A stretch of DNA of 64,000 bases from Sclerotiophoma versabilis. Lineage: Eukaryota; Ascomycota; Dothideomycetes; Pleosporales; Didymellaceae. Shown piece after piece: positions 10,939 through 21,744 of this stretch; positions within the stretch are counted from its first letter, which is position 1, and each line of letters opens with the position of its first letter. The notes under the pieces were generated by a model. That model made no database searches, had not been told where the DNA came from, and was given only the letters and a program-made list of their open reading frames with translations. Both the position numbers and the translations under genes were made by a program. The stretch spans positions 613,001-677,000 of the forward strand of contig JAAROD010000014.1 in assembly GCA_012274445.1 (NCBI GenBank). Reading direction: 5' to 3'.

Positions 10939-12378
10939 ATGCATCTTTTTACAGCTTTGTTGAGCACCCTCGTTGCCACAGCGTGTGCCCACGATGTGCA
11001 TGAACGCGATCTACCACCGCCAGTGGCTGTCAACGACATGAGCTACACCAACTGTGCGAACGCAGCATGGCCACCGTCAAATGTCGGCACCGAGCTCGTG
11101 CCTCAAAAGCCAACTGATGAGCTCAAGGCCATGTTAGACGAAATTGACCCCAAGAACATCGAGGCCATCATTACCAAGCTGGTATCTTTTGGAACTCGCC
11201 ACACGCTCAGCACGCAGAACAGCACCACACGCGGTATTGGTGCAGCAAGAGACTGGATTGAATCAGAGATGAGGAAGTACGCCAACGCAAGCTCTGGTCG
11301 CATGGCCGTCACAGTCCCCAGCTACACGCAGGGCGTGGCTTCACGCATCCCTTTCCCCGTCAAGATCAGCAACATCCTCGCAACTATCAAAGGCAGCGAG
11401 ACACCCGACAAAGTCTACATCATGACCGGCCACTACGACTCCCGCGTCACGGACGTACTGAACTACGAATCCGACGCTCCTGGTGCCAACGACGATGCTT
11501 CCGGCGTAGCCATTGCCATGGAACTCGCCCGCATCCTAGCTACCCGCCAGCCCAGATCAACCGTCATTCTCGGCGCTGTGGCCGGCGAAGAGCAGAACCT
11601 CTATGGCAGCACATTCTTCGCCAACACTTTACGGAACACCTCCGTCAACGTCGAGGGCATGTTAAACTGCGACATCGTTGGCTCCAGCACTGGCGACCGT
11701 GGCCAGAAAGACCCTTTCACAATCCGCGCCTTCGCCCAAGGCCCGCCTCCCTCTGAGAACGCTACAGTAGCAGCCCGTCGTCTGCAAATCGGCGGCGAAA
11801 ACGACTCTCCCGCTCGCGAATTGGCGCGCTTCAGCGCTGAAGTGGCCGCCAACAGTGCCACAGGCATGAACGTCGCCATAATCTACCGCCTCGACCGCTT
11901 CCTGCGCGGTGGTGACCACTCGCCTTTCCTCGCCGCGGGATATCCCGCGATCAGATACACGGAGCCGAATGAGAACTTCGCTCACCAGCACCAGGACGTG
12001 CGCACCGAGAACGGGACTGTGTATGGCGATCTGATTGAGTTCGTAGACTTCGATTTCATCGCACGGGTAGGCAAGGTCAACCTTGCAACACTGTGGAGCA
12101 TGAGCGAGGCGCCTGGGTGGCCGCGTAATGTCACTGTAGACACGACTGTGCTCGACAATGACACGAGGTTGAAATGGATTGTGAGCGAGGACCCGAATGT
12201 GGCGTCGTACGAGGTCGTTTGGAGGCCGAATATCAACCCACTATGGACGCACATGCTCGATGTTGGGAAAGTGGGCAGTGTGACGCTGCCGCTCAGCAAG
12301 GACAATGTCATCTTCGGCGTCAGGGCCGTGGGAAAGAACGGCTACAAGAGTCCCGCGACATACCCGTTCCCAGGCTGA
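10939..12378 (+). CDS. Secreted zinc metallopeptidase, M28 family
   Basis: This is a secreted aminopeptidase-type M28 enzyme, 479 residues and intronless. The ATG at 10939 starts a clear signal peptide (MHLFTALLSTLVATACA). The open frame continues upstream without another ATG that fits. Two-zinc ligands are visible in order: TGHYDSR (His165), GANDDASG (Asp185), AGEEQNLYGS (catalytic Glu217, ligand Glu218), NCDIVGS (Asp245) and a final histidine in FAHQHQDV. About 90 C-terminal residues resemble the fibronectin-III-like tail of fungal M28 proteins. Many N-x-S/T sites agree with secretion. It resembles fungal proteins annotated as probable zinc metalloproteases. Substrate specificity cannot be read from the sequence. 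It is tail to tail with the next gene, 106 bp away. Confidence 0.92.
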   Translation: MHLFTALLSTLVATACAHDVHERDLPPPVAVNDMSYTNCANAAWPPSNVGTELVPQKPTDELKAMLDEIDPKNIEAIITKLVSFGTRHTLSTQNSTTRGIGAARDWIESEMRKYANASSGRMAVTVPSYTQGVASRIPFPVKISNILATIKGSETPDKVYIMTGHYDSRVTDVLNYESDAPGANDDASGVAIAMELARILATRQPRSTVILGAVAGEEQNLYGSTFFANTLRNTSVNVEGMLNCDIVGSSTGDRGQKDPFTIRAFAQGPPPSENATVAARRLQIGGENDSPARELARFSAEVAANSATGMNVAIIYRLDRFLRGGDHSPFLAAGYPAIRYTEPNENFAHQHQDVRTENGTVYGDLIEFVDFDFIARVGKVNLATLWSMSEAPGWPRNVTVDTTVLDNDTRLKWIVSEDPNVASYEVVWRPNINPLWTHMLDVGKVGSVTLPLSKDNVIFGVRAVGKNGYKSPATYPFPG

Positions 12379-12484
12379 ACAAGGCATAGATCCTCAATCC
12401 AAATCCATCACGTTGAAAACGCAAATGTACATTCGGCTGTTCTGCAGCTAGCTATCTTCTCAGTTCCTATCGTCGTCTCGCGTC

Positions 12485-14258
12485 TTACGTCTGTTTCACG
12501 CCCCTCAAACACTCCAAATCCAAACACTTCCACCCCCTCCCGCTCATCCCGCCCATCTCCCAGGCCCTAACAAGCTCTTCGCACCTTCCCCATCCCCACT
12601 CCAGATCCCTCTGCACCTGCTCCACACTCTTCTCGACCCAGCCATCGCGCTCATCAGCAACCATAACCACCTCGTCCCCGTTCCCCATATACCTGTACTT
12701 ACTCCACGGCTTCTTACCGTTCGCAAACTGCACCCAAAGCTGCGCGTGGCGCGTCGAAATGTCCATGAGCCGGCGCGACGGGAAGCGAAACTGGTGGGCC
12801 ATGAAGACGAAATAGATATCGACCCAGTGGTGTGGGTGCATGTAGAGGGCGTGGTTAGGGAAAGGGTTGCGTGCGTCGAAGATGTAGCGGTAGATGTTCT
12901 TGTTCGTCTGCGTGGAGAGATGTGTGGCGAGCATGTGTGCGGGGGCGTCGAACAGGGCGTCGCCGAGCCAACGGAGGAGACTGGTAAGGAAGAGATTGTG
13001 GTCCATGGACGGGCTTATGGCGTAGGTTTTCCGGATCAGAGCTGCGCTTTCGGGGCCGAGTTGGGATTCCACGCTGGAGAGGAATGCGGAGGGTGTGACG
13101 GTGGCGTAGCGCGTCATGAACGTTGTGGCCTGTGGGATCGGTCAGTTTAGGGGGTGCTGGAAGAGGTTGTGTCCGGTGTCTTTACCTCGAAACTTGTGCA
13201 TCCCAGTACGATGTCGTTTACCCACTCGCACTTCCCCATCAGCGCTGGGATTCTGTCCCAGGTTATCGACTCTGCGTCTTCGCCGAAGAACTCCTTGTCC
13301 TGGACAGTGAGCCACAAACCGCCCTCGTCGCCGAGCGCTGCGGATGCGGCGACGATGTCTTGGATATCTGTTTCCCGCGCCTTTTGTAAGCCGACTTCTC
13401 CTCGCTCTTGAATGCCGAGTCTGGTCAAGAACGCCTCGTATCGCTGCTTTGCATCCTCAACCGAGGTAGGCGTAGACGCCGGCCCAAGGATACCCGACAT
13501 CAAGATGGCCCTCTGGAACAGCGGGCCCGAAGGAGGCGGTGGAGAGAGCATGTGAGCGCAGATTGACATAGAACCCGCTGATTCACCGAACACCGTCACT
13601 TTCTCGCTATCCCCTCCAAAGCCCCCAATAAACTTCTGGATCCAAAGAAGCGCATTCCTTTGGTCGTTGAGGGCAAGATTAGCGTTCCCAGGTTCCGGTG
13701 TGTGCAGGTACCCAAGTGCACCAAGACGGTACTGGATACTTGCAGAGACAACAGACTGGGAGTCACGGATCGACCGCTCGACCATGAGGGCTGTGCTGTG
13801 CTGTTCGTCGATTTTGCCAAGGATAAAACCGCCGCCGTGGATGTACACCAGGACAGGAAGTTTTTCGGTGGAAGGCGTCTGCAAGATGGCGAGAGGTATG
13901 TTGAGCTGTAGGATGAGACATTCAAATTCGTCTGAAGCTGGTGTCGTTGGGTCTCCAGGGAATGGGCCGCCGTCGGCTTCTCTTGGAGGGAAGACCTGTG
14001 GGCACGCATATCTAGCCATGTCAGTGAGACAGTTCGTAGGAAATTACCAAAATGGAAGCAATACCCATGCTCTGTATAGACATTGTCGCTCTTTGGAAGC
14101 TCATCCAGAAGCACTGATCTTTTGAAGCGCGCCGGAATCGTAGCATATGGCACGGCTCGGAATTGGACGACATTGTCTGGTGTGACAAGTCCGGTCATGG
14201 AGCCGAGCTCGCCGTGATGGAATTCAAACGTTTGAATGTTCATTTTCTTTGATGCCAT
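12485..14258 (-). CDS. Type-B carboxylesterase, probably intracellular
   Basis: This is an alpha/beta-hydrolase of the carboxylesterase type-B family, which hydrolyses ester bonds of unknown substrates. Three exons (14066-14258 plus base 14065, 13186-14011 and 12485-13129) with introns of 53 and 56 bp give 554 residues. Both splice sites restore family sequence (EHGYACPQ, and CTSFE joined to ATTFMTRYA). The oxyanion motif HGGGF, the nucleophile elbow FGESAGS and a late HPHHWVDIYFVF segment, where the catalytic histidine would be sought, are present. No signal peptide is visible after MASKKMNIQTFEF, unlike the second carboxylesterase at 51.2 kb. A second in-frame ATG five codons later could also be the start. 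The substrate is unknown. Confidence 0.87.
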
Positions 14259-16450
14259 TGGTGAAAATTTGTTAAACGTCGTTCCTGTATTTGTGTTGTG
14301 TGGGGTGATACTCCAGTGGCAACAGTCACTGACGTTGATATAAACATAGACTTGGGCTCAGGTCAAGAGGTGGTACTGTTGTTAGAAGGGCGTTTACATT
14401 TCAAATCCAAAGGGCGGAGGTGTCAGATGAACTGTCGATGTCAGATGTTGGAGGTAAGGCCCGATATGCCGTTTAGCCGGACACGATCCTGTGCAATATG
14501 ACCAAGACTTTCCGCTGCTGGTAGTTACAAGCTTCTTGCTATTCTCTCGTAGCGAAGGTGTTTCGGATTGCGGGAAAGGCGGAAAGTGCGGAACATCGAG
14601 TGGTCCGCATGCTCAAGGACAAAGGCAGTTATAATTGGGATACACTCAATCACGCACCGAATCTCTGACATGACAGACTTTGGAAAAGCTTTTGGAGTCC
14701 GTGGCTACGTATTTAGCGTACGTTTTCTACTTGCAGTCAAGGAGGTGAGGTCACCACATGGGGTCGTCGATTATGTTAACGAAAGTACCAACAGAGACGA
14801 TGACACTGACCTTTACTTTGGTCATGTGTAGATGTGGAACTCCAGCTTTGAAAATCACGGGTTTGGAATGCGGTAGGGTATTGCTCCTCAATACAGCAAA
14901 GCACTGGTATCAGTCTTGTATCATGCTACATCCTACCTGCCAGCGGCCTCACAATAGTCAAGGCTGTGGCGCTGCATGGCCAATCGCCACCACAGAAACA
15001 AGTTTTCATATCGTTTGTGCTCCTCGAAGTGGCGGTGAGTTACTGTCTTTCTGATCCTTGTGATTATCGATAACTGCCCAGTCGTCAAAAGTGAGGCAGG
15101 TTCGTGCAACTCCTTGACGTTTGGCTGAGCAAAAGACCTATATCAAGCTAGCTGGAAAGTGTAGAAAGTATGCTGGACTTCCTAGACAGTGTAGAAACAA
15201 GATATCTGTGTCTTACGTGGCCATGTGCCCACCGGGCATTGAAGCGATTATAGACGTATCGATGGACGGAATGGTTATTCTGTACTAGTCATTGTGATTG
15301 ACCAATACTAGACTTCAGTATCAGGTACTAACTTGATAAGTGGAAAATTGCAAGGTACCGTGGATCGTGGATACAAATGCCCGTCCAACGATTGTAGCGT
15401 GATGTGACGTGAGGAAGGGCTCGTTGTCCTCTGTAGCTGAGACACTCCTATTGGCCAACCAATCCTCATAGCTGATACCGACCAATGTACTGTACGCCGT
15501 TCATGAAGGTTGGCTGACAATTCTGTTGCATGAACCTTCCATACACTCTCCCAATGGGCTTGACTGGCCGCTTTTGACGGCACAATAAACAGCCCTGTGG
15601 TGCAGCGATCAGTAAGCCCGGATATTGCCTTGTGTATGCCTCATGGTTAGCTACTTGGCAATCACAGCGAAATGGAGCTGACATGTGCGAAAAAAGTCGA
15701 ATGTAGTCACGGCCGACTGATCATCGGAGATCTAACGGAACTAAAGACTAAGAAGCATTGCTGTAGAAGTTAGATCTAAGAGTCTCTATAGAGACTGGAG
15801 ACGTCTCTTACTAGAGACGCACCCGGTAAGATGAGTTAGACACCATTGTTCATCGGCGAGTGAACGTTATAGGGTGGATTTCGATACCACTGAGCGATTT
15901 AGTATGTCGCGCACTGTCTAGTCCAGAATATTCAAATTGCCGGGGGATCTCTGGATATCAATAATCTAGTCACGATAGGTCGCTATGCCTGGATGGTCCC
16001 TGTGAGGAGAGGCAAAGCGGCCATCGTTGAAGACTCGCCGAATGATCTGGATGATCACGGCGCAACACAGGTCAAAATTATAGGACAACGCTGAATCCAG
16101 AGTAACCAGTGACAAGCTTTGATTGTTATTTCTCAGCCTGTGAAGGCCCACCGACTTCAAGGAGCAAACTTTTCGGTGTTACCTGTCGGGCGTGCCCGAC
16201 ACAATGACAAGCGCCGGCTAGGAGCGCATCCAGAAAGGCTGGACGATCGAACACTACGTATATGGAGCTCGAAGTCAGCACCATCCTGATCAAGGTCCGG
16301 TAGATTCTGACCGAAACAATCTAAGGTTTCGAACTTACCCCCAAATTTGATCACTTTCGAAGAGCTACTTGGTACCAGCCCGCGCTCCAGCCTTGACGGA
16401 CGTTCAATCGAGCCCCTGGTTGAGCTACCGCACATAAGAAACGGGACAGA
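14259..16450. other. Gene-poor stretch, 2.2 kb
   Basis: It lies between the carboxylesterase start and the orphan gene start, so it holds at least the esterase promoter. Open frames here are short and have no recognisable family sequence. The only structure I see is a compact cluster of palindromes at 15782-15819, described separately. No transposase or reverse-transcriptase fragment was recognised. Confidence 0.5.
15782..15819. repeat. Cluster of nested inverted repeats (GAGAC/GTCTC)
   Basis: A perfect 14-bp palindrome, GTCTCTATAGAGAC (15782-15795), is followed by the palindrome GAGACGTCTC (15798-15807). The latter overlaps a hairpin of 7-bp arms, CGTCTCT and AGAGACG, around a TACT loop (15802-15819). 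All arms share the same GAGAC core, so the elements can pair with each other in several ways. Confidence 0.75.
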
Positions 16451-17278
16451 ATGTTGTCGCACCGATATCGAAACTTTGGATACTCTAATGCCTGGGCTGA
16501 TCGAGTTGATATTGCAGACCTTATCAACTTCGTCAACCGCGAGTTGAGCCGGTGCAACATATACCTCTCCGACTCAGACATTAGGAAACTCTTGAACGAC
16601 CTGAAAGACTTAGCGAGATTGGAAGAGTACGATTTGGGTGGCAGTGCCGAAGATGAGTTGGTGACCAAGATGAAAGAAAATCTGGGTAGAGATTTGGAGT
16701 CGAGTCGGTCTCAAGGCTTGTATCGCAGCCGATCTCGTTTCCTGGTGTATTGTTACGTGGCGCATCGCATCAACTCTGTTGAGCTGGCGGAAGCCCTGTT
16801 ACTATTCTTCATCAAGAGGGGAAATGACGTCGTTCACGAAGAAAAGTCGTTTCTGTTAGCTGAATGGTGTCTCGGTCTGCAACAACTTGAGGGTCTGGTT
16901 CCCGAGGACAAATGGTACAGGGCCTGCCGTCAAGTTGCAAGCCTTGGTCCACCCATGTTTGAAGAGTGGCGTAGGCCTGGTTTACACCACCCTTGGGTTG
17001 AAGATATACTCAGGCTATTTCACGACAGAACCGTTCATGGCCATGGTCGTGGGGGAAGTCACCATCAGCTCATCACGCCACCTGTGCGCAGATTTCCAAT
17101 GCCACCGCCCTTGAGGCCAAGTCTAATCGAAACTCCACCACACCTTCGCACTGGCTACAATTCTCCGTCGATATCCACGATACATGAGACACACGCGCTT
17201 CACTTGCAACAGCACCTACAGGCGCTTGAGGTGGCCAGGTTGCAGCGCAACTTTGATGGTTTGAGGGATCGTTATTGA
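16451..17278 (+). CDS. Hypothetical protein, no recognised family
   Basis: A single open frame of 275 residues starts at the ATG at 16451. I do not recognise the family. The first 190 residues look globular and mainly helical, with regular leucine spacing, as in DIRKLLNDLKDLARLEEYDL and SVELAEALLLFFIKRG. A His/Pro-rich linker follows (about 194-230, with HGHGRGGSHH and PVRRFPMPPPLRP), then a glutamine-rich helix containing LHLQQHLQALEVARLQ. No signal peptide, membrane segment or zinc motif is seen. The composition argues that it is coding rather than chance. An extra short 5' exon cannot be excluded. It is convergent with bos1, whose stop is 669 bp away. Confidence 0.6.
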   Translation: MLSHRYRNFGYSNAWADRVDIADLINFVNRELSRCNIYLSDSDIRKLLNDLKDLARLEEYDLGGSAEDELVTKMKENLGRDLESSRSQGLYRSRSRFLVYCYVAHRINSVELAEALLLFFIKRGNDVVHEEKSFLLAEWCLGLQQLEGLVPEDKWYRACRQVASLGPPMFEEWRRPGLHHPWVEDILRLFHDRTVHGHGRGGSHHQLITPPVRRFPMPPPLRPSLIETPPHLRTGYNSPSISTIHETHALHLQQHLQALEVARLQRNFDGLRDRY

Positions 17279-17947
17279 AGACTTGTGGTATCATATGGAT
17301 TTGGATGGCGATGATGTAGCATTCAACGATGGCGTGGCTGAGCAGCACTTACTTAAAGACCGACTGGGTTATCCTGGATTGCCATGGCGTATTGAATGAC
17401 GTTTGAGAGGAATAGAGGGGCACGCAGCGAGCAACGTTTGTTGATCATTTATGATTTCTTCTCGATAGGGTGGAGATACAATACAGTCCTGTCACTTCCT
17501 GTTGAATAAACAAATACGTAGACACAAATGCCATTCGCTCCCCTTTTCGATGCCAACGGTGGCGAATAATGGCCGACGAGTGGTGATGGTCTTGCCATGC
17601 TGAATGAGCGGGGCTAGCAGAACAAAGCAAGTGCGACTTCTTTGCACATCTGCATGATGGGGCAGCGACTCCAGGCTTGTCAGAATCTACTCTGCTGCGA
17701 CAGTCAGCCGCTTGGTCCTCGTTTAAAATAGAACAACTTAGAATTGGATGCGCTTACTCGATCGTCTAACTACATCGCTCCACTAACCAGACTCGCTGGC
17801 AATGATGTCGTGGAGCCATGGGGGATGCTGCGATAAGCTCAAGCTGCGACATGTATGCGCCATACGCCTCGCTAATACCGATCAATGTGTACAGAGACGA
17901 CACCTAAGCAGACTAAAGCACCGTAACCCAACCGTTTTATCATCATC
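17279..17947. other. Convergent intergenic region
   Basis: The 3' ends of the orphan gene and of bos1 face each other across 669 bp. Nothing beyond probable 3' UTRs and terminators is recognised. Confidence 0.4.
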
Positions 17948-18835
17948 TCATCGCAGGTAATGAATGACCAACCAGCAGAACACAAAGAAGATAACCACGC
18001 CGCCGTAGAAGATCCATTTGTCCTGCTTCGCCCTCCGCTCTACCATCCTAATGGTGTCACCGCTGATGCCTAGCGTGTTCGCTACACTGTACAGCCTTCT
18101 CTGTGTCCCCTTCAGCATCTCCCTTTGCTGCCCCAGATCTCCCAACACGGCGCGACCGCGGTCGAGAAAGTCGTCTAGTTGGTTGGATGTCTGGCTGAAG
18201 AAGGCGTTCTCGCGTAGTACGTGCCCTTCTCGATCGTAATCGCCGCCCTGTGGCGCACCGGCAGAATACGGGTTCGGCCGGTATGGTGCATTGGGATTGT
18301 ATGGTTGTGAGGGTGCGAAGGGCGAGTGTGCGTTTGCGTTGATGTTCGCTTGCGCATAAGGGTTTTCAGGTGTCGCGGCGTGATGCGGACGACGACCAAG
18401 CAGTTCTGTGCGCGCTTCTGTTGTTTTCTGTAGCTCTTGTCAATAATCGTTCAATCTCTGGTGTCTTCTAATTGCAGCCTGGACGTACGATGTCTTCATT
18501 TGCGCTCTTTATCCGCTTGAAACTCTCCCGGTATTCTTCCAGCTCAGTCCGAAAGTTTTTCAGCCGTTCAAATGCCTTTTCTTGTTTTGTTTGTACCAGC
18601 TCTTGTTTTGCAAGCTTGCCATAGTCGTCAACGGTACGTGAGAAGGTCGCTAAGGACGCATTGAGCTGGGCTTGCAGTTGTGGCGAGGGTGCTGCGCTGT
18701 CGGCGAACTGGTCAAGATCTTTTCGAATCTGTGTAGATTGCCGTAAGGCAGAGTTGAAGAGGGCATTCTGTCGCGACAAGTCAGCTGCATGTGCGTGGGT
18801 GAGGTCCGTGAGGATGATGGATATCAACATACCAT
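17948..18835 (-). CDS. bos1: ER-Golgi SNARE Bos1
   Basis: Bos1 is a Qb-type SNARE on vesicles between the ER and the Golgi. The model has an exon of only the ATG (18833-18835), then 18489-18767 and 17948-18427, with introns of 65 and 61 bp, giving 253 residues. The protein starts MNALFNSALRQSTQIRKDLD, as Bos1 proteins do. An N-terminal coiled-coil domain (about 2-95) is followed by LLGRRPH and the usual fungal linker PENPYAQ. The SNARE segment with TLGISGDTIRMVERR comes next, then a single C-terminal membrane anchor (IFYGGVVIFFVFCWLVIHYL). Intron 1 has GTATGT, CTGAC and GACAG signals. If it were retained, an ATG inside it (18828-18830) would give an alternative 20-residue N-terminus in frame. 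The identity is firm; the ATG-only exon is the likelier start. Confidence 0.9.
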
Positions 18836-19678
18836 TGTGCAATATGTGTGCAGGAGAGCCAGCTAGGGAGTGGTTTCGACAAGCCTGAATCGAACTACCA
18901 ATCGACAGATGTCTCTTTTGCACACGTTATGGTAGCCTGTCCATAGGAACTTCTGTGTTGACACATTGCATCATCGCGAAGTCCAACGCCGTGTCAAAAT
19001 GCGCTAGACCCAGAACGGACTAGGCACTTGTCGCGTGGACTGCTAGCCCTAGCCTCATGGCTTCCATCAGCGCAACTGGGTATCCTAACATGGCGATAAT
19101 AAAAAGTCGCAGATGGCGGATTGAGCAAGACTGAAGTATTTGTGCCGCCATTGTGGAAGATATGCACGCCTTCCACTGCACTCTAGAGTGGTCCGAATCT
19201 GAGAAGTTACCGAGTGTCCGAACCACGACATTCGTCAGACCGACAGAAATAGGCTATCTGGTTGTCCAATCTGAACTTTCTGGATACATCTGGACATGGT
19301 CACCTTCGCCACAGGTCATGGCATATCGAATAGGTCTCTCTCTTTATGATCACATGCCATCATAAAGTCGTCTGGCTCTGGCTCAGAATCGTTTGACGCA
19401 CCCCTACTGATACAAGCGTTGACTCTTCAGGAGAGGATGCTTGCGCCAAGGACACTACACTTCTATATATCAAATCAATGTGGGAACGAAAGTCTTGTAT
19501 TCAATGTAAATGTGGTCTCCGCTAAACAGATACCGCTGTATGAGATGCTACTCCACCGCAGGATTTATCAATCTAAAAACCAGCCTTACCGTACTCAACG
19601 ATCCTGTTGCCTACTTTACATTCGAAAGATCGCCATAGCATCGCTCTCGAAATGCTAAAAACACCTGTGAGCATGGAA
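18836..19678. other. Intergenic region, no gene seen
   Basis: This 843-bp stretch holds the bos1 promoter and the aldehyde dehydrogenase 3' UTR. If the optional last intron of the dehydrogenase is used, its final coding bases fall at about 19620-19665 here. Short frames have no recognisable product. Confidence 0.4.
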
Positions 19679-21312
19679 TCAAGAAGGAGGCGAGAGACAT
19701 ACCAAAGTCTTCTCAATGGAGAACTCATGAATGCCCCAGATTGAGTTCGATTGGCCCCAACCCGACCCCTTCACGCCACGGATGGGAGCTCCCGCTACGA
19801 TTAAAAATCAGCTTGATGCCCTCAATGTAGAAACGAAAGGCTTACGAGAATCTCCGGTGGTCATGTTGTTGATATGCACTTGTCCATACTCAAGCTGCCT
19901 TGCAACTTTGTATGCATGCTCCCAGCTAGCGCTGTGGACAGCGGCACTCAGTCCATACGCGGAATCATTTGCGATTACAATGGCATCATCGTCATCCTCA
20001 GCGACGTAGACCGATACTGAGGGCCCAAACGTCTCTTCGTCACGAATCCGGGCATCGGGCGAGATGTGCGTGATAACTGTGGGTTTGAGGCTAGTCGCAC
20101 TCAAGAACTCTGGACCACCAATAAGAACCTCGGCTCCCTTCTCTTGAGCATCGACCAAAACATCGTACGCGTGTTGGGCAGACTGCTTAGACACTGCATC
20201 GCCTGCAGCTGGAAACTTCGAGAAAACTCCTTTCAAGATCTCAACGAACTTGTCGTGCACGGACTTGTGTATAACGATGCGCTCTGTTGAGAAGCAGAGC
20301 TGACCATGGTCAGCTATAGCTAAAGAATTGTTAGTGTAGGCAATACTTCTTGTTTGATTACTGGTTCTTACCGCCCATAGCGCACAAGAACGCTGCCTTC
20401 TGCAAATCAGCATCTCCAAGCACAATCGCAGGTCCTTTACCACCAAGCTCCATCAAAATTGGCTTCAGGTGTTTGGCACAAACCTGACCGATCTGTGCTC
20501 CGACCGCAGCACTGCCAATGAAGTCAATCTTTCGAACGGCTTTATGCGCAATGATGGCTTCAGTCACTTCAGCAGCGTCCTCGCGCCTCGCTTGAAGGAC
20601 GTTGATAACGCCCTTCGGGACTCCGGCTTCCTCAAAACACCGTACTAGCAAATGGTGAGTTCGTGGACAGAGCTCGGAAGCCTTCAGAACGACCGTGCAT
20701 CCAGCAGCAAGCACCTGAGTGATAGCGCGCAAGGGCAGCACGACTGCACCATTCCACCTATACACATCAGCCCGCGTGCAGTCAGAAGGTAAGAGGAAAG
20801 GATACGCACGGTGGAATAACAAGCACAACACCGACTGGCTCTCTCACAACGATCGTCAACCCCTCTACCTCTTCACCGTCCGGCCTCGAACTCCTCTGCG
20901 GTACAGTGCCCCTCACTTCGCTCGTCGCGGCAGCAATCTCCCTTATGTTAGCTACACCGCCTTTGACGTTAATGGCCGCAAACTCTTTTGGACAGCTTGT
21001 TTCGCTTGTCTGTGCTTGCATGATTTCTTGCGTCTTGCTTTCAACAACATCGGCGGCTTTGAGCAGCAGAGCGCGACGGTGGGCTGGAGTGGTTTTGCGC
21101 CATGATTTAAATGCAAGGGAAGCGGCATCACATGATGCGATGGCGGAAGAAGATGTGGTGGAGACAGCGTGATGAATGGTGGTGTCGGACACAGCGTTGA
21201 TGACGGGGGAAAGGGTGGTTGTTGTGAGATCGATGGGCTGAGGTGAACCGTTGATGTAGATAGGGATAACCGGGAGGCCGTCTTTGGCTGTGAATTCAGG
21301 TAGAAAGACCAT
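19679..21312 (-). CDS. Aldehyde dehydrogenase (NAD(P)+)
   Basis: This class of ALDH oxidises an aldehyde to the acid; the overall look is close to fungal vanillin or salicylaldehyde dehydrogenase-like members, but the substrate is unknown. Four exons (20810-21312, 20372-20757, 19846-20319 and 19679-19794) with introns of 51-52 bp give 492 residues, a normal length. Joins restore VIPPWNGAVV, AIADHGQLCFSTER and NMTTGDSPGAPIRGVKGSGW. The catalytic glutamate in MELGGKGP (about 271) and the nucleophile in GQLC (Cys305) are present. The start ATG at 21310-21312 leads into a short leader. The 3' end is ambiguous: after IHEFSIEKTL there is a strong GTATGT donor (19702) with a CACAG acceptor downstream. 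The last few residues may therefore differ from the unspliced VCLSPPS ending. Confidence 0.87.
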
Positions 21313-21744
21313 GGTATTAGTTGTTTGCGAGGATGCTACCTTAGAAATCTCAAGGGAATGAGTAAGGGGATGGTCAGCAACCCCGGCGCCCTTTATACAC
21401 ACACTTCAACATCGTAGTTTCTATCTACGTTCGACGAGAGCCCGCAGCCAAATTCCGTAGACCGGCTTGGCCCTGGTTCACGCAGTACTCATAGTGGTCG
21501 ACACTACTGCTTGGCTGTCAGCTCGGTATCTCGTCGATTCGCTTAAAAAGTGGGTATCTCCTACTTCTCACTGCAGCAACATTACCCTGACTTTGGCTCA
21601 GAGTAACGAACACAAGCGTCTGTCACTACACTTCGTATGTGCCCAGAAAATCTATCTGGCTCCTGAATTTTGATTCAATATCGTGTCAAGTGCTGTGCTA
21701 CTGCTTTGGAAATATAAAAGTACTCATTGATCTATGCTGGAAGT
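21313..21744 (-). promoter_or_regulatory. Aldehyde dehydrogenase promoter / MFS gene 3' region
   Basis: This 432-bp stretch lies between the stop of the upstream MFS gene and the aldehyde dehydrogenase start, both on the minus strand. No TATA box or operator is convincing. Confidence 0.35.
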
